A stretch of DNA of 64,000 bases, taken from NCBI GenBank assembly GCA_009760885.1, contig CM019709.1, forward strand, positions 32,575,906-32,639,905, given 5' to 3'. Of this stretch, positions 1 through 9,812 are shown piece after piece (position 1 is the first letter of the stretch; each line of letters opens with the position of its first letter). The DNA is from Achatina immaculata (lineage: Eukaryota; Mollusca; Gastropoda; Stylommatophora; Achatinidae). The position numbers and the translations under genes are program-made. The notes under the pieces are model-generated. The model saw only the letters and a list, made by a program, of their open reading frames with translations. It ran no database searches and had not been told where the DNA came from.

Positions 1-230
1 TTTGTTAACACCTTAATGATATTTCCAAGAGGACATGGACTCCTGTGGCAAAATACTTTTGCCAAAGAAACCACAGGGGAAAACGTGCCATCTCTGTTAG
101 TGCAATCTGCTCCTGTTCTTCCAATGTACCATCTCGGAAGGCTCTAGAACAGCGCCTTATTTTCCCGGCCGGCTGTCTCCACCCTGAGTTGGAATTAACA
201 ATATATTTAGCTTCGTTTAAACTTCTTTAG
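1..230 (+). pseudogene. Penelope-like GIY-YIG endonuclease, C-terminal fragment
   Basis: From base 45 the frame reads AKYFCQRNHRGKRAISVSAI, then a conserved R-KALEQRLIF segment, and stops at 230. It matches the 44.9-kb copy (EHFCQINHRGKRDISVSAI). The second half of the GIY-YIG fold, with the late catalytic glutamate region (ALEQRLIF), is present. The GIY and YIG motifs would lie upstream of the window or in the damaged first 44 bases. In PLEs this domain nicks the target DNA to prime reverse transcription. Being incomplete here, it is called a pseudogene. Confidence 0.65.
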
Positions 231-552
231 ACTTCCACATATTTTTTTGCTATTTATACTCTACTTTCTTGTCTTAGCCCCGAGCATTTTGCTACATTTC
301 TTCATTTTTCAGTTTTACGTTATCTCCTAGCTTCCTTCTCCTCCCCCCCCCCTCCACCCCTACCCTATCACTTTCTTCTCTAGTGGCCTAGAGGTATTTA
401 TTGCCTCCTAATCTCTTTCGGTTGAAGTTAAAGGCAAATTACAGCAAAGATCAAAGGCAAACAAGCGAGATTTGTAGGACATTTTCTGAGAAAAGGAAAA
501 TTGGAACACATTGTGGCAAATGGAAAAATTGAGGAAGAAGAGACAGAGAAAG

Positions 553-607
<55 letters not shown>
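553..607. repeat. (CA)n followed by (GA)n dinucleotide repeat
   Basis: A short ACAC run passes into about 20 GA dinucleotides, inside the 3' non-coding part of the PLE copy. It is absent from the 45.4-kb copy, so it expanded after insertion. Confidence 0.9.
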
Positions 608-610
<3 letters not shown>

Positions 611-732
611 TACTGGATGGGCTGTTAGTGTGGCTAAGAATAAAGTGTACAAGGAGGGATGCCACAAAACTAAGTTTTTTGTTTTCATTTGTCTTCTTTT
701 ATTATATGCTGTGTTTGTTTTTGTGTGTAATA

Positions 733-756
733 CTTGAAAAAGGCTAACGCCGAAAT
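733..756 (+). other. hammerhead-ribozyme-like core at PLE 3' end
   Basis: TTGAAAAAGGCTAACGCCGA can be read as a decayed hammerhead core: a TTGAAAA stretch in place of CUGANGA, a 3-bp GGC/GCC stem II with a short loop, then GAAAT. The same motif sits at the same place in two other PLE 3' ends (45,559-45,583 plus strand; 40,543-40,570 minus strand). PLEs are known to carry hammerhead motifs in their terminal repeats. Here core positions are substituted and stem III is not obvious, so activity is unlikely; conservation of position is the main evidence. Confidence 0.35.
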
Positions 757-785
757 ATTGGATGTTGTATGTTTTTCATTATTTG

Positions 786-1288
786 TGTTTTTTCGCACTT
801 TTCTCACTCCCTCTATTGCTTTGTAAAACTGTACCATACACCTCTATCTACTTATGTACATTTACTTACCCATGCAGTAGTACATTTGTATTCGCATTTT
901 TTTAAAAATTAAAATATTAAATTATTCTCATTGTATTAAAACAGTCATTATTCTATATGTTGTCTTCTAATTATCATTTTCTTGTTGCAGAAAATTCTTT
1001 ATCCCTTTTTAAACTATAAAAAAAAAATTCTCATATTTATGTTCTCAACTCCTGATTATTTCTGGTCCAGTGCTTCTCTTTATGATTACATGAATTGTTG
1101 ATATAATATTTTCAACAGCAAGATGAGATAATTATTTAGATAGAAAGACAGACAAATAGGTAGACACTAATCTCTGAACTGAAATTTTTTTCTGTCCATA
1201 TATTAAAACATTTATTCAGATAGTAAGTTGTTGGTTTTTTTATTTTCATAAGTGGTTGTAACATAAGTATATTGTGATGCAGCCGTAG
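786..1288. repeat. AT-rich module X and start of module Y
   Basis: No gene is seen. From about 960 the sequence matches blocks near 4,560, 6,890, 19,850, 24,210 and 51,310. All share TTTCAGAAAATTCTTTATC, then ATTTATGTTCTCAAC, a CCAG(C/T)-containing stretch and TTTTCTGTCCATATATTAAA. Module Y (GTGGTTGTAACATAAGTATA...GATGCAG) begins at about 1,250 and leads into the GATA tract, as it also does near 13,805 and 16,310. These are diverged copies of one ancient non-coding repeat. Confidence 0.7.
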
Positions 1289-1290
1289 AC

Positions 1291-1378
<88 letters not shown>
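1289..1378. repeat. (GATA)n microsatellite
   Basis: About 22 near-perfect GATA units directly follow module Y. Long open frames through it (repeated Ser-Ile-Tyr-Leu on the minus strand) are artefacts of a 4-base repeat read in three frames. Confidence 0.95.
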
Positions 1379-1380
<2 letters not shown>

Positions 1381-1389
1381 AAATAAAAA

Positions 1390-1521
1390 AAATATATATA
1401 TATGGACACATACTTATACAATCTTATATGCAGATATACATACATTCATATATATATAAAACACACATACATGAAAACACACACACACATATATACATAC
1501 ATGCATATACATATAAGTAAT

Positions 1522-1555
<34 letters not shown>

Positions 1556-1556
1556 C
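1390..1556. repeat. (TA)n / (CATA)n microsatellite
   Basis: Imperfect CATA and TATA units with short CA runs, between the GATA tract and module Z. The same GATA-CATA-Z order is seen at 13,913-14,230. Confidence 0.9.
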
Positions 1557-1569
1557 ACTCACACATAAA

Positions 1570-2184
1570 TTCTACATGAAACATTCGTGCATTGTAATTT
1601 AATATGTCATAATACTCAATATACATTAAATATCACTCTTTATAAAAAGGAAAGTTTTGACATTTTCATTTTAGTAACGCATTATTCTTCAATATGAATT
1701 TTCAAGATTACTGTTTAATTTGAAAAACATTCTTCACTATATTCTATTGTGAAAATAAAGTTATGAGAACACTGGAAATACTTTCATTAAAGTCTGTATT
1801 AATTTATTCTTACAATATTTTAAAATATTCTAACAGAATGTAAGTGATTTATTTAACAAATATGAAAATGTAGTTATTTCTCTTTTATAAAAATGTACTG
1901 TTTACTGTCTATTTTTAGAAAAGAGAAATAACTACATTTTCATATTTACTAATATATTTACATACTTTTCACACTAAGTATGGCTACTTTACTGTGCTAA
2001 ATAGTCCTTTATATAATTGTTGAAACTTAGAACTATCCCACATTTCTAAAAAATCTAGTGTTTTTGTAAATGTTAAATGAAGTGGTTACATTATAACTAT
2101 ATATTTTTGTAGCAGTAGCTAAGATAGACAGACTGACAGAAAACATATTAAAACTTATATTCTTATATAAAGACATGCTTACAT
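1570..2184. repeat. AT-rich modules Z and Y
   Basis: No gene is seen. Module Z starts at CATTCGTGCATTGTAATTTA and is shared with 9,930-10,240, 14,215-14,560, 15,785-16,110 and 20,410-20,720. A second module Y starts at about 2,060. A perfect 29-bp inverted repeat lies inside module Z (separate entry). Confidence 0.7.
1858..1947. repeat. perfect 29-bp inverted repeat (hairpin)
   Basis: The left arm 1,858-1,886 and right arm 1,919-1,947 are exact reverse complements over 29 bases, with a 32-base spacer. Other copies of module Z (for example 14,505 and 16,090) contain only the left arm, so the right arm arose in this copy. Confidence 0.9.
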
Positions 2185-2194
2185 ATATAATGCA

Positions 2195-2549
2195 GGAAGG
2201 CAAAAAAAGCATTACAAGGATACCCTCAAGACCTCACTCAAAGCCTTCGGGATAGACATAAACTCTTGGGAGGCCATAGCACAAGTCCACCCATCATGGA
2301 GGGCTTTAACCACCCTGGGTGCTCAGAGAGCAGAGAGCTCAAGAATTGAAAGTGCCCAGCACAAATGTGCAGTGTGAAAAGCCAAGGCAGCACAAGCACC
2401 CACAACTGAATCTGGACTTATATGTTTCATGTGTGACAAAACTTTTAGAGCTCATACAGGGCTAGTTGGTCACGCATGGACATACCTCTCCTTACTTTGA
2501 CTAAGATGAATCTGTGGTCATCATTGAAGACGTTGGACGAACAACAACA
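2195..2549 (+). pseudogene. LINE family E, 5'-truncated C-terminal fragment with C2H2 finger
   Basis: The plus strand reads KDTLKTSLKAFGIDINSWEA, then an Arg/Ala-rich linker with one in-frame stop after KCAV, then CFMCDKTFRAHTGLVGH, which is a C-x2-C zinc-finger start. This is the C-terminal tail of a LINE polyprotein; only the last ~110 residues remain. It ends in an (ACA)n tail. A 10-bp direct repeat, ATATAATGCA, brackets it (2,185-2,194 and 2,550-2,559), which fits a target-site duplication and fixes both boundaries. Confidence 0.75.
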
Positions 2550-2559
2550 ATATAATGCA

Positions 2560-2732
2560 TGCGTCAAAACATACACACATCCACAAATACATACAAACAT
2601 ATATATAAATACATATTTACATATTACACAAATACATAATACATACATATACGGTAAAGATGTATAAATACATACATATATATATATACATACATGCTCA
2701 CATATATATTCATTCCTTCATTCATTCATTCA
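2560..2732. repeat. CATA/TATA microsatellite and ATTC tail
   Basis: Imperfect ACATACATA units run to about 2,706 and pass into (ATTC)n. The latter is the complement of the GAAT tail of the family B LINE that follows on the minus strand. Confidence 0.85.
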
Positions 2733-3190
2733 TTTGCATGTCCCTTGTGGAACTTTGCCTCCCAAACAGCACTCCTGTAGGTTTCTCGGTTGTGAGCAAG
2801 ATGGCCTGCTGCTGTTGCATCCATTTGCAGATCATCAACGATGTTTTGCAGCCATCTTCACCTTGGTCTCCCTCTCTTTCTTTTTCCCATTATGTACCCT
2901 TCAAAGACGGTCTTCTCTAGATTATCATTTTGTGTCCAAAATATTTAAGTTTTCTCTGTTCAATCCTCTTTACTATCCAGCCTTCTTCAATATTAAGCTC
3001 TTGTAGTATAGATATATTTGTTCTTTTTTGTGTCCACAATATTTGAAGAACTCTTCTGTAGCATTTACATTCAAAGGCATTTATGTGTTTCTCAGGTGTT
3101 TTGTTAAGTGTCCAGGTCTCACAGGCATATGTTGCGATGGGAAAGATGCATGCCCTTAAAAATCTTATTTTTGTGGTTCTGTCTTCACAT
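2707..3190 (-). pseudogene. LINE family B, 3' fragment (antisense)
   Basis: Minus-strand translation gives the family B C-terminus: a cysteine-rich region around ACETWTLNKTPEKHINAFEC, a LKRIKQRKLKYFGH-type stretch broken by mutations, and the terminal NREAYRSAVWEAKFR-type sequence (here with substitutions). It matches the better copy at 48,901-49,822. The 3' tail is (GAAT)n. The reverse transcriptase core is missing, so this is a 5'-truncated insertion. Confidence 0.75.
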
Positions 3191-3324
3191 ATATATATAT
3201 TCTAAACATAAAGCATTATATTTATTAACATATGTAAATTAAAACACTGTAAAGTTTCTTTGCACTGATGAACATTTCTACAAATTACCTTCGAATAATT
3301 ATTTTTTTGTTTCAAAATATTCTT

Positions 3325-3785
3325 TACCATTATTTATGCATGCAAAAGCTGGAAATCAACTAAAGAAATAAACAAGACATAGACAAGAAATTAGACTCTT
3401 TTGAAAATAAATGCCTAAGGCAAATACTTGGTATAAAGTGGAGTGAATTTAAGAACAATGCAGAGATAAGACAGATGAGCAAACAACAACCTGTCTCATG
3501 GGTGATCAGAAAAAGAAGATAGAGATAATGTAGGCATTGTGATGAGAAGAAACAATCAGAGAATACCAAAACAAGCTATCAAATGGACCACAACAGGCCA
3601 AAGAAAAAGAGGTTGACCACATGAAACTCTAAAGAGGACATTGTTAAGAGAAGCCAGTTTAGTGGGCATAACATCCCTTGATGAAGTTGAAAAACTCGCC
3701 GAAAACAGGAAAACTTATCAAACAACTATGCAAGACCTATGTGACGTTTAACGGCACAGGAAGGATGTAAGATGTAAGATTATTT
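3325..3785 (+). pseudogene. LINE family C, C-terminal fragment
   Basis: The plus strand encodes, with stops, the family C C-terminal domain: ACKSWKSTKEI, MRRNNQRIPKQAIKW, HETLKRTLLREASLVG and TSLDEVEKLAENRKT, ending in a GATGTAAGATGTAAG tail. It lacks endonuclease and reverse transcriptase. Eight other partial copies with the same end occur in the window. Confidence 0.75.
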
Positions 3786-4165
3786 AAAAATGAAAAACCC
3801 TGTTTGATAAACATTGTGATAAACTCTCTCTGATAAATTTGAATATATCTTTAATAATTTTAATTTTTAATATCATATTTCAAAATGTTAATTCAGTCTG
3901 TAAGTATTATATTTTTACAATGTATAAAGCTGTATTACAGTTTTATGTAAAAATTATAAACCAAATATTGGGTAGTATTACTAGTAAATTTTCAGAGTTT
4001 TTACAAACTATGTAACTACTTTATTTCAAAAGCAAATGAGTTTAATGTGTTATAGAAATTTAGAATTAACTTTTTTTGTATATATTTATGTTCTCAACTC
4101 TTTTTTGTCATCTGGTTCAGTAGGTTTCTCAACAGAGTAAATGAAATGGCTGTTTTATCTATAAT
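3786..4165. repeat. AT-rich modules Z and Y, diverged; no gene
   Basis: Nothing coding is seen. Stretches such as AATATCATATTTCAAAATGTTAATTCAG resemble the end of module Z, and the end (TCAACAGAGTAAATGAAATGGCTG) matches 19,540 and 23,815. Confidence 0.55.
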
Positions 4166-4169
4166 TCAG

Positions 4170-4252
4170 TTAGATAGACAGACAGGCAGACAGACAGATG
4201 TTTGCCAGATAAATGCATACAAAAATGCAAACATACATACATACATACATAC

Positions 4253-4283
<31 letters not shown>

Positions 4284-4480
4284 CATACATGCATACATAC
4301 GTACATATGTATGTACGTACATACATACATAATACATATATATGTACGTACATACATACATACATACATATGTACATGCATACATACGTACATGCATACA
4401 TACATACATACATATACAAATACACACATATACTTACATACATATATACACACATACACACACATGTACATACATACTTA
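4170..4480. repeat. (GACA)n then (CATA)n microsatellite
   Basis: Short GACA units are followed by about 250 bases of CATA with interspersed CGTA and TGTA units. The long Tyr/Ile/His or Met/Tyr/Val open frames on both strands are repeat artefacts. Confidence 0.9.
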
Positions 4481-4722
4481 ATTAAACACATAGCAGTAGT
4501 TTATATTCTCTTTGTTCTATTTGATGAAATTTTCATTTGAATAAAACAACTGTTTTATGCTTTGTCTTCTAAATAATTATTGATTTGTTTCAGACACTTT
4601 TTTATTATGTTTTTTTTAAAATCTGTGATGACATATCCCAAAGTTATGTTCTCTACCATTCTTTATTTTCTTGTCCAGTGGTTGCCTGAATGATTATATA
4701 AATTGATTGCATTATATCTATA
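4481..4722. repeat. AT-rich module X copy
   Basis: Contains the module X landmarks (GTTTCAGACACTTTTTTATT, then GTTCTCTACCATTC, then TTGTCCAGTGG). It is interrupted at its 3' side by the family F LINE fragment. Module sequence resumes after 4,995. Confidence 0.6.
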
Positions 4723-4994
4723 GAACTTGTCTTGAAACTGAACAGATTATGTTGGCTGGGCCATGTAGAAAGAATGGAAGAGAACAGACAAATGAAAATT
4801 ATATATGCACAAGAGATGAAGGAAACAAGGGGTAGACCAAGACAGAGATGGAAAGACAGCATAGAAGAGGATATAAAAGAAATTGATGTCACCAACTGGA
4901 GAGAGAAGATTAGAAATAGAGAGGAATGGAGGCGAACTTTATTTGCAGCAATGAGCCTTAATGGGTCAGAAAGCTAAAGAAGAAGAAGAAGAAG
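4723..4994 (+). pseudogene. LINE family F, C-terminal fragment with (AAG)n tail
   Basis: An open frame 4,732-4,974 reads LCWLGHVERMEENRQMK, then RGRPRQRWKDSIEEDIKE and NREEWRRTLFAAMSLN, followed by (AAG)n. This is the typical end of a LINE polyprotein (WxGHV...GRPxxRW). Imperfect direct repeats (ATATCTATAGAAC and ATATAAATAGAAC) flank it, consistent with an aged target-site duplication in module X. No catalytic domain is left. Confidence 0.75.
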
Positions 4995-5404
4995 AAGAAT
5001 ATAAATAGAACAGAAGGATAAGACAAGATACATAGACAGAAAGACAGACTGACATGCAGACAGATAGAAGTCAACAGATGAACTCTACTGAATATTTTTT
5101 TTCTGTCCATATTAAAAAAAACATTTATTCAGGTGGTAAGTTTTTTCCCCACAAAATATGCAGATGTTTTTGTTAAAAAATGTATACCACACTGAGAAAT
5201 AATGCCTGTTTCATTTATATAAATTTAACAACACATATGATTACTTTGCTTTTTAAAATGTTAGCTATAATTATAAACACCTTGAAGTAATATAAACAGA
5301 TAGATAGATAGTAAGTAGGTAGGTAGGTAGATAGATATTTTGAAATACATACACACTTCTAGACATGCTTAATTCCTTACATATATACATTCATGCATAC
5401 TCTC
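4995..5404. repeat. AT-rich module X (second half) with GATA/GGTA tract
   Basis: No gene. The sequence resumes module X (TTTCTGTCCATATTAAAA, ACATTTATTCAGGTGGTAAG), as at 1,190 and 24,470, followed by short GATA and GTAG units near 5,300-5,335. Confidence 0.6.
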
Positions 5405-6055
5405 TGTTTCTCTCTCTCTCTATCTGAACCTTAAGTGTCCAAGGCACAAGGGGGTTTTTGCAAGGGTTTTCCACTCTTGCTCAGGTGAGACCTATATTGC
5501 TCAGCAGTTCCTCTACTGTTCTTCTCCATGTCTCCGTTGGTCTACCCTTACACATGTTTCCCTCTGATGGCCATCTCTGTGCTATTTTTGGTAGTGAGTC
5601 ATCTGTCATCTGAAGTGCACATCCCAATCATCACCAGTGTCTTTCCTCAATAATTGTGTCAGTGGCTTCATCTGCATTTCTGCCAACAAGGTGTTTTTAA
5701 TACTTGTATTCTTTTAATCCTTCATTAACACTTCATCTGGAAAGAGTTCAGCTTATTTCCTATAGTTTTGGTGATTTTCCAGCATTCATTTCCATAGAGC
5801 AGCATACTTAGGAATTGCATTTAAATCTTCATTGTCATGCTTGGCTTTATGGATTTCTATATACTCTGTGAGATTGTGAATTCTTGGCTTCATGGATTTC
5901 CATATATTCTGCAAGATTGTGAATGCTTAGTTTCCTCATACTAACCTGTTGTTGATGTCATCTGCATTGTCTCCATCTTCTGCTACATTTCTGACAAGAT
6001 ATACAAATTCTTGCCTTCAACTACCAACTTGTTATCTAATCTCAGTACACATTCA
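5405..6055 (-). pseudogene. LINE family D, 3' part (antisense)
   Basis: The minus strand holds the family D C-terminus (a KPLTQLLRKDTGDDWDVHF-like stretch with frameshifts) and, further upstream, the C-terminal end of the reverse transcriptase region. The 3' end is a (GA)n tail, seen as TCTCTC on the plus strand. It is the longest and most decayed of four family D copies; the others are at 22,061, 24,804 and 56,010. Confidence 0.65.
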
Positions 6056-6640
6056 TGCATACAAATGGATTTAAAATGTTAGAGTAAATGACATTCTGTA
6101 GTTTGTTGTCTTTTTATAATGACATTTTCAATACACAAATAATGTGTAGTGCACAATGTTTCTCACAATTACTGTTTACTATTCCAATTTTTAAATTACT
6201 GCCTATTTAAAATAAATGATTGGTATAAAATTCTTGGACATGGATTCACTATAATTTTTACTTATTGTTTTATCAATTTTTCCAAACTCCAAAACATAAA
6301 ACAGCTGGTAAGCTCTCTTAAGTTGATAGAAAGACATAATAATGTTTTTAGAAATTATATCCCCAATATCTACTATTATTACATGGACAATTATACACTT
6401 TACACAAAAATATAATAATTTCACTGTTTGAAGTAACAGTTGCTGCATTATGCAAATCTAGAACCAACATTTCCTTCTCATATTTACATTCTTTACTCTA
6501 GCTAAAGTTCAATGTATTTTCAAATGCTTACACGAAGTTTTAGTAATGTTTTAACATTTATTGTGATAGATAGATACAGACAGACAGAAATACAAACAGA
6601 GAGACTGATTAATAGATAGACAGACAAACAGGCAGGCAGA
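6056..6640. repeat. AT-rich module W
   Basis: No gene. The block (ACATTCTGTAGTTTGTTGTC, TGACATTTTCAATACACAAA, CACAATTACTGTTTACTATTC, ACAGCTGGTAAGCTCTCTTAA) is shared with 17,545-18,010, 23,255-23,650 and 25,400-25,640. The short open frames in it are not conserved between copies. Confidence 0.65.
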
Positions 6641-6643
6641 AAC

Positions 6644-6757
<114 letters not shown>

Positions 6758-7237
6758 CATACATAAACATTCTTTACTACATACATACACACATATGTTT
6801 ATACATACAGGCGCGCACGCCCGCATACACAAACACGCGTGCACACACACACACATCTCAGTTTTCATTTTGAAAATAAAATGTTAAGAAATTTTTATTG
6901 TACTAAAACAACTAATGTCTTCTAATTATTGCTCTCTTGTTTCAATAAATTCTTTACCCCCTTTTTCTAAATATAAAGAAATGTTATTACACTTATGTTG
7001 TCAACTCCTGATTATTTTCTGGTTCAGTGGTTTTCTTAATGATATTTACATAATATTTATAAACGGTAGAATGAGATAAATATAAAGACAGAAAAACAGA
7101 CAGACACTAATCTCTACACTGACATTTAAAAAATGTCTATACATTATAACATTCATTCAGACGGTAAGTTTTTTTTCCACAAAATATACCGAAGCAGATA
7201 TTTTAGTACAATAAGTATATATATATATATATATATA
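6758..7237. repeat. CA-rich tract, module X copy and (TA)n
   Basis: CACACA and GCGCACGC units to 6,855, then module X (GTTTCAATAAATTCTTTACC, TATGTTGTCAACTCCTGATT, CAGACGGTAAGTTTTTTTTC), ending with (TA)n at 7,216-7,238. No gene is seen. Confidence 0.65.
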
Positions 7238-7239
7238 TC

Positions 7240-8390
7240 TTAGACGTCCTGGTTATTAGTGAAATGCGATGGCTAGAAGTAGGGAAAAGATCGGCGGAAA
7301 ACCGCAAGTTAATAATACATTCAGGCAGAGACGATGGGAAATACCAAGAAGGAGTAGGTATAATTATGTCAACTGCAGCAGCAAAGAGCATTACAGAATG
7401 GGAACTAGTGAACAGTCATATAATAAGATCACGATTCCAAATACGGCACTAAAGAACAACAATCAGACAATGCTATAAACCCACAAACGATGCAGATGAT
7501 GAAATAAAAGACGATTTCTGTCACCAACTACAACAACTCATTAACAAAGTCCCTAAACAAGACATCTTAGTTGTCATGTTTGACTTCAACACCAAGGTTG
7601 GAAAAGATAACACCGACGTCGAAAATGTAATGGAGGAAAGAATGGTAAATCAAAATAGAGAAAGATTAATTGAAATATGTCTAACAGTTGGTATGGTCAT
7701 TGGAGGAACAATATTTCTACACAAAGAGATACATAAAACAACATGGATATCTCCAGATGACAGAACTAGAAATCAGATCATTTTTGTATTAGAAAGCAAT
7801 TCAGAACATCTATGATAGATGTTAGAGCACATAGGGGTGCAGATGTCAACAATGATCACAATCTGTGTATAGGAAAAATAAGAGTAAAACTGAAAAGCCA
7901 ATATAAGAAAGCAATACTCAGAAAGATTAACAGTCATAGTCTATAAGATGAAAATGATAAGAGTAATTTTAATCTGGAACTTACCAAACAGTTCGCTGCA
8001 TTCAGTGAGGTAGAGATACAGATGAATTATGGCATTCTTACAGCACAGCCATAATTACAGCTGCTAATTATGGCATTCTTACACCACAGTCATAATTACA
8101 GCTGCTAATTATGGCATTCTTACACCACAGCCATAATTACAGCTGCTAAAACAAGTGCTGACTGCAAACAACAAGTAGAACAGCATGGATATCAGATAAC
8201 ACATGGAAATCCATACATGAAAGACGAGCAGCCAAATTAGCCAAATTTAATATAAAGATATATCTTGGAAGAGATTTGGCAAATGCAACATACAAAGAAC
8301 TAGACAATAAAGCTAGTTCAGCTAGAAGAGAAAAAAGAGAATATACAGACAATATGGAAAAAAGAAGCAGAGAAGGCAGCAAAAACATGA
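7240..8390 (+). pseudogene. family C apurinic-type endonuclease, decayed
   Basis: Frames read ISEMRWLEVGKRSAENRK, GKYQEGVGIIMS, CYKPTNDADDEIKDDF, VVMFDFNTKVGKDN and HKTTWISPDDRTRNQI. These match the exonuclease-endonuclease-phosphatase fold of LINEs that nicks target DNA. The usual GDFNAK metal/phosphate motif is FDFNTK here. The first part (7,264-7,449) is open for 62 codons; after that stops and shifts break it. The 11.1-kb copy has the canonical GDFNAKVG. Confidence 0.75.
8026..8150 (+). repeat. 41-bp tandem triplication inside LINE C
   Basis: Three copies of a ~41-base unit starting AATTATGGCATTCTTACA lie in the linker after the endonuclease. The 11.7-kb copy has a single unit, so this is a local expansion after insertion. 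Confidence 0.85.
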
Positions 8391-8394
8391 GACA

Positions 8395-9101
8395 GCTTGA
8401 TGGTCTCTTAGTCAGCACCAATCTGCATGGGGACGGGTGAGAGAGGAATGAGGTTGACATGTAAAAGTAATCGAAAACGACCGATATTAGTGTCGAGTCC
8501 GTAGTTTTTGTGGTCGCTGAGATGAATAGTGACATTCCCGATGCTATTTACGTCCAAGTTTAGTCCCAGCGGCATGGGGGGGGGGGGGGTGAGAAAGGGT
8601 GAAAATTAGGGTGAGATCTCGAATTATTTTACTACGGAAACTCGACCCGCGAAAACTTTGCAGTGGCACAAGGCTGTGTGTAAAGAGTATGTGTAAAGGG
8701 CAATGTAGTTGAAGCGACTATCTAACAGGACAGGGAGAGGGTGAAGCAGTTTTTATTACACGGATACCACTCATTCCGACGGATCTCCCTTTTAATTTTA
8801 AGAGATTGCAATTTCCAGTGAGACTTGCATTCTCGATCACGATCAACAGATCACAGGGACGGTCTAGAAACTATAGAGTAAAGTCTTTTATAGATTCACT
8901 ATAATACTAATTTAACTCAAAAATTGATTATATACAACATTTTTAGTTTCACCTCCAGGGGCAAGAATAAATAATTTCTTGGGTGACCCACTGTTCAGCA
9001 AACAACATAAGGTTGTCCGTGGGAGAAACATGGCGATCTCAAATCCACTCCACTGTATTAATAATTAATAAATTCCCGAGCAACGCCGGGTAATCAGCTA
9101 G
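8395..9101 (+). mobile_element. Helitron-like non-autonomous insertion
   Basis: Compared with the uninterrupted family C copy at 11,985-12,015, about 0.7 kb has been inserted here. The insert ends CCCGAGCAACGCCGGG (a CCCG/CGGG hairpin) followed by TAATCAGCTAG and then T. A short 3' hairpin, a CTAG terminus and a T just outside are the Helitron 3' signature. No coding capacity is seen, so it would be non-autonomous. The 5' boundary is approximate: the expected TC start adjoining a host A is not clear. Confidence 0.55.
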
Positions 9102-9566
9102 TATAGCATACAAAAGAGGCTAACAGGTACTATTGCATTCAAAGAAAGGCCAATCCTTAGCAAACCTGGCACTCTATTAACATCAAGTAAAGACCAAAAG
9201 CAAAGATGGTCAGAACACTTCCAAGAAATACTTAATCGACACACCCAAATGCATTGATATACACTGAAATTGATTTACTATTTCACAACTAATCAACTTA
9301 GATGTAATTACATTGCATGAAATTGAAACCGCAGTGAATCTAATGGCTAACAACAAAGCTGAAGGTGAAGATGAAATAACAGCCGAAATGTAAAAAGCTA
9401 TTAACATTGATAACATGAAACAACTACGTGGCTGACCACGTGAAACTCTAAAGAGAACATTGTTAAGAGAGGCCAGCTTAGTGGGCATATCATCCCTTGA
9501 TGAGATTGAAAAACTCGCCGAAGAGACCAGAATAAAACAACTCCTTCAAATCATCAGAGGGAGTAA

Positions 9567-9666
9567 CCCCCCCCCCCCCCCCCCCAAATCAGACAAATAT
9601 TTCAGCCCTAATAAAATCCTGACACTTTTAATTAAAGACTTCCCAACCCTCCCCCCCCCCCCCCCC
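9567..9666. repeat. two poly-C tracts
   Basis: Runs of 19 and 16 cytosines (9,567-9,585 and 9,651-9,666) just after the end of the family C LINE. Open frames through here are Pro-rich artefacts. Confidence 0.9.
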
Positions 9667-9704
9667 TTTTCCAGATAATGACTTCTAGGGTCTTGTGAGT
9701 TGTT

Positions 9705-9812
9705 TATTATTATTATTATTTTGTTCTATCCTGGAGTTGAACCCAGGATCTTTCAACAGGCATTGCACTTCAAAGTGCATTTTAGCCATTTAGCCAAGGG
9801 GGAACCAGTATT
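9705..9812 (-). mobile_element. tRNA-derived SINE-like head with (AAT)n tail
   Basis: On the minus strand TTGGCTAAATGGCTA resembles an A box and GGGTTCAACTCC a B box about 45 bases downstream. An arm GCACTTTGAAGTGC can form the anticodon stem and TCCTGG/CCAGGA the T stem. An (AAT)n tail follows, seen as TTATTATT at 9,705-9,720. This fits a short tRNA-related retroposon rather than a working tRNA, since the acceptor stem does not pair convincingly. Confidence 0.5.

Larger units (their letters stand above)
1..785 (+). mobile_element. Penelope-like element, 3' end (truncated by window edge)
   Basis: The segment begins inside a GIY-YIG endonuclease reading frame and continues through about 550 bases of pyrimidine-rich 3' non-coding sequence. 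The same order is found at 44,836-45,612: endonuclease end, then a motif around CTATTTATACTCTACTTTC, a C-rich tract, and an ending near GATGTTGTATGTTTTTCATT. The two-copy alignment defines the 3' end at about 785. The reverse transcriptase part lies outside the window to the left. Assignment to the Penelope-like class rests on the endonuclease and on the linked reverse transcriptase in the other copies. Confidence 0.7.
7238..9535 (+). mobile_element. LINE family C, decayed copy lacking most of the RT
   Basis: A 5'-truncated family C element starts in the endonuclease (7,240) and runs to the C-terminus at 9,535. A ~0.7-kb Helitron-like insertion interrupts it at about 8,400-9,101. After 9,412 (NIDNMKQL) the frame jumps directly to the C-terminal CTGACCACGTGAAACTC. 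The whole reverse transcriptase catalytic region present in the 10.6-13.7 kb copy is therefore deleted. Stops and frameshifts are frequent. Confidence 0.75.

Noticed and set aside
1136..1445. Open frames of repeated Ser-Ile-Tyr-Leu (also at 6,551, 13,778, 23,836)
   Set aside because: They are translations of (GATA)n, open in several frames and on both strands, without start context or conservation.
2398..2500. Host C2H2 zinc-finger exon
   Set aside because: The finger is at the C-terminus of a LINE frame, with an ACA tail and TSD; no splice signals.
4146..4540. Tyr/Ile/His and Met/Tyr/Val/Cys-rich open frames over CATA tracts (also 25,018-25,383)
   Set aside because: Artefacts of a tetranucleotide repeat; no codon bias or domain.
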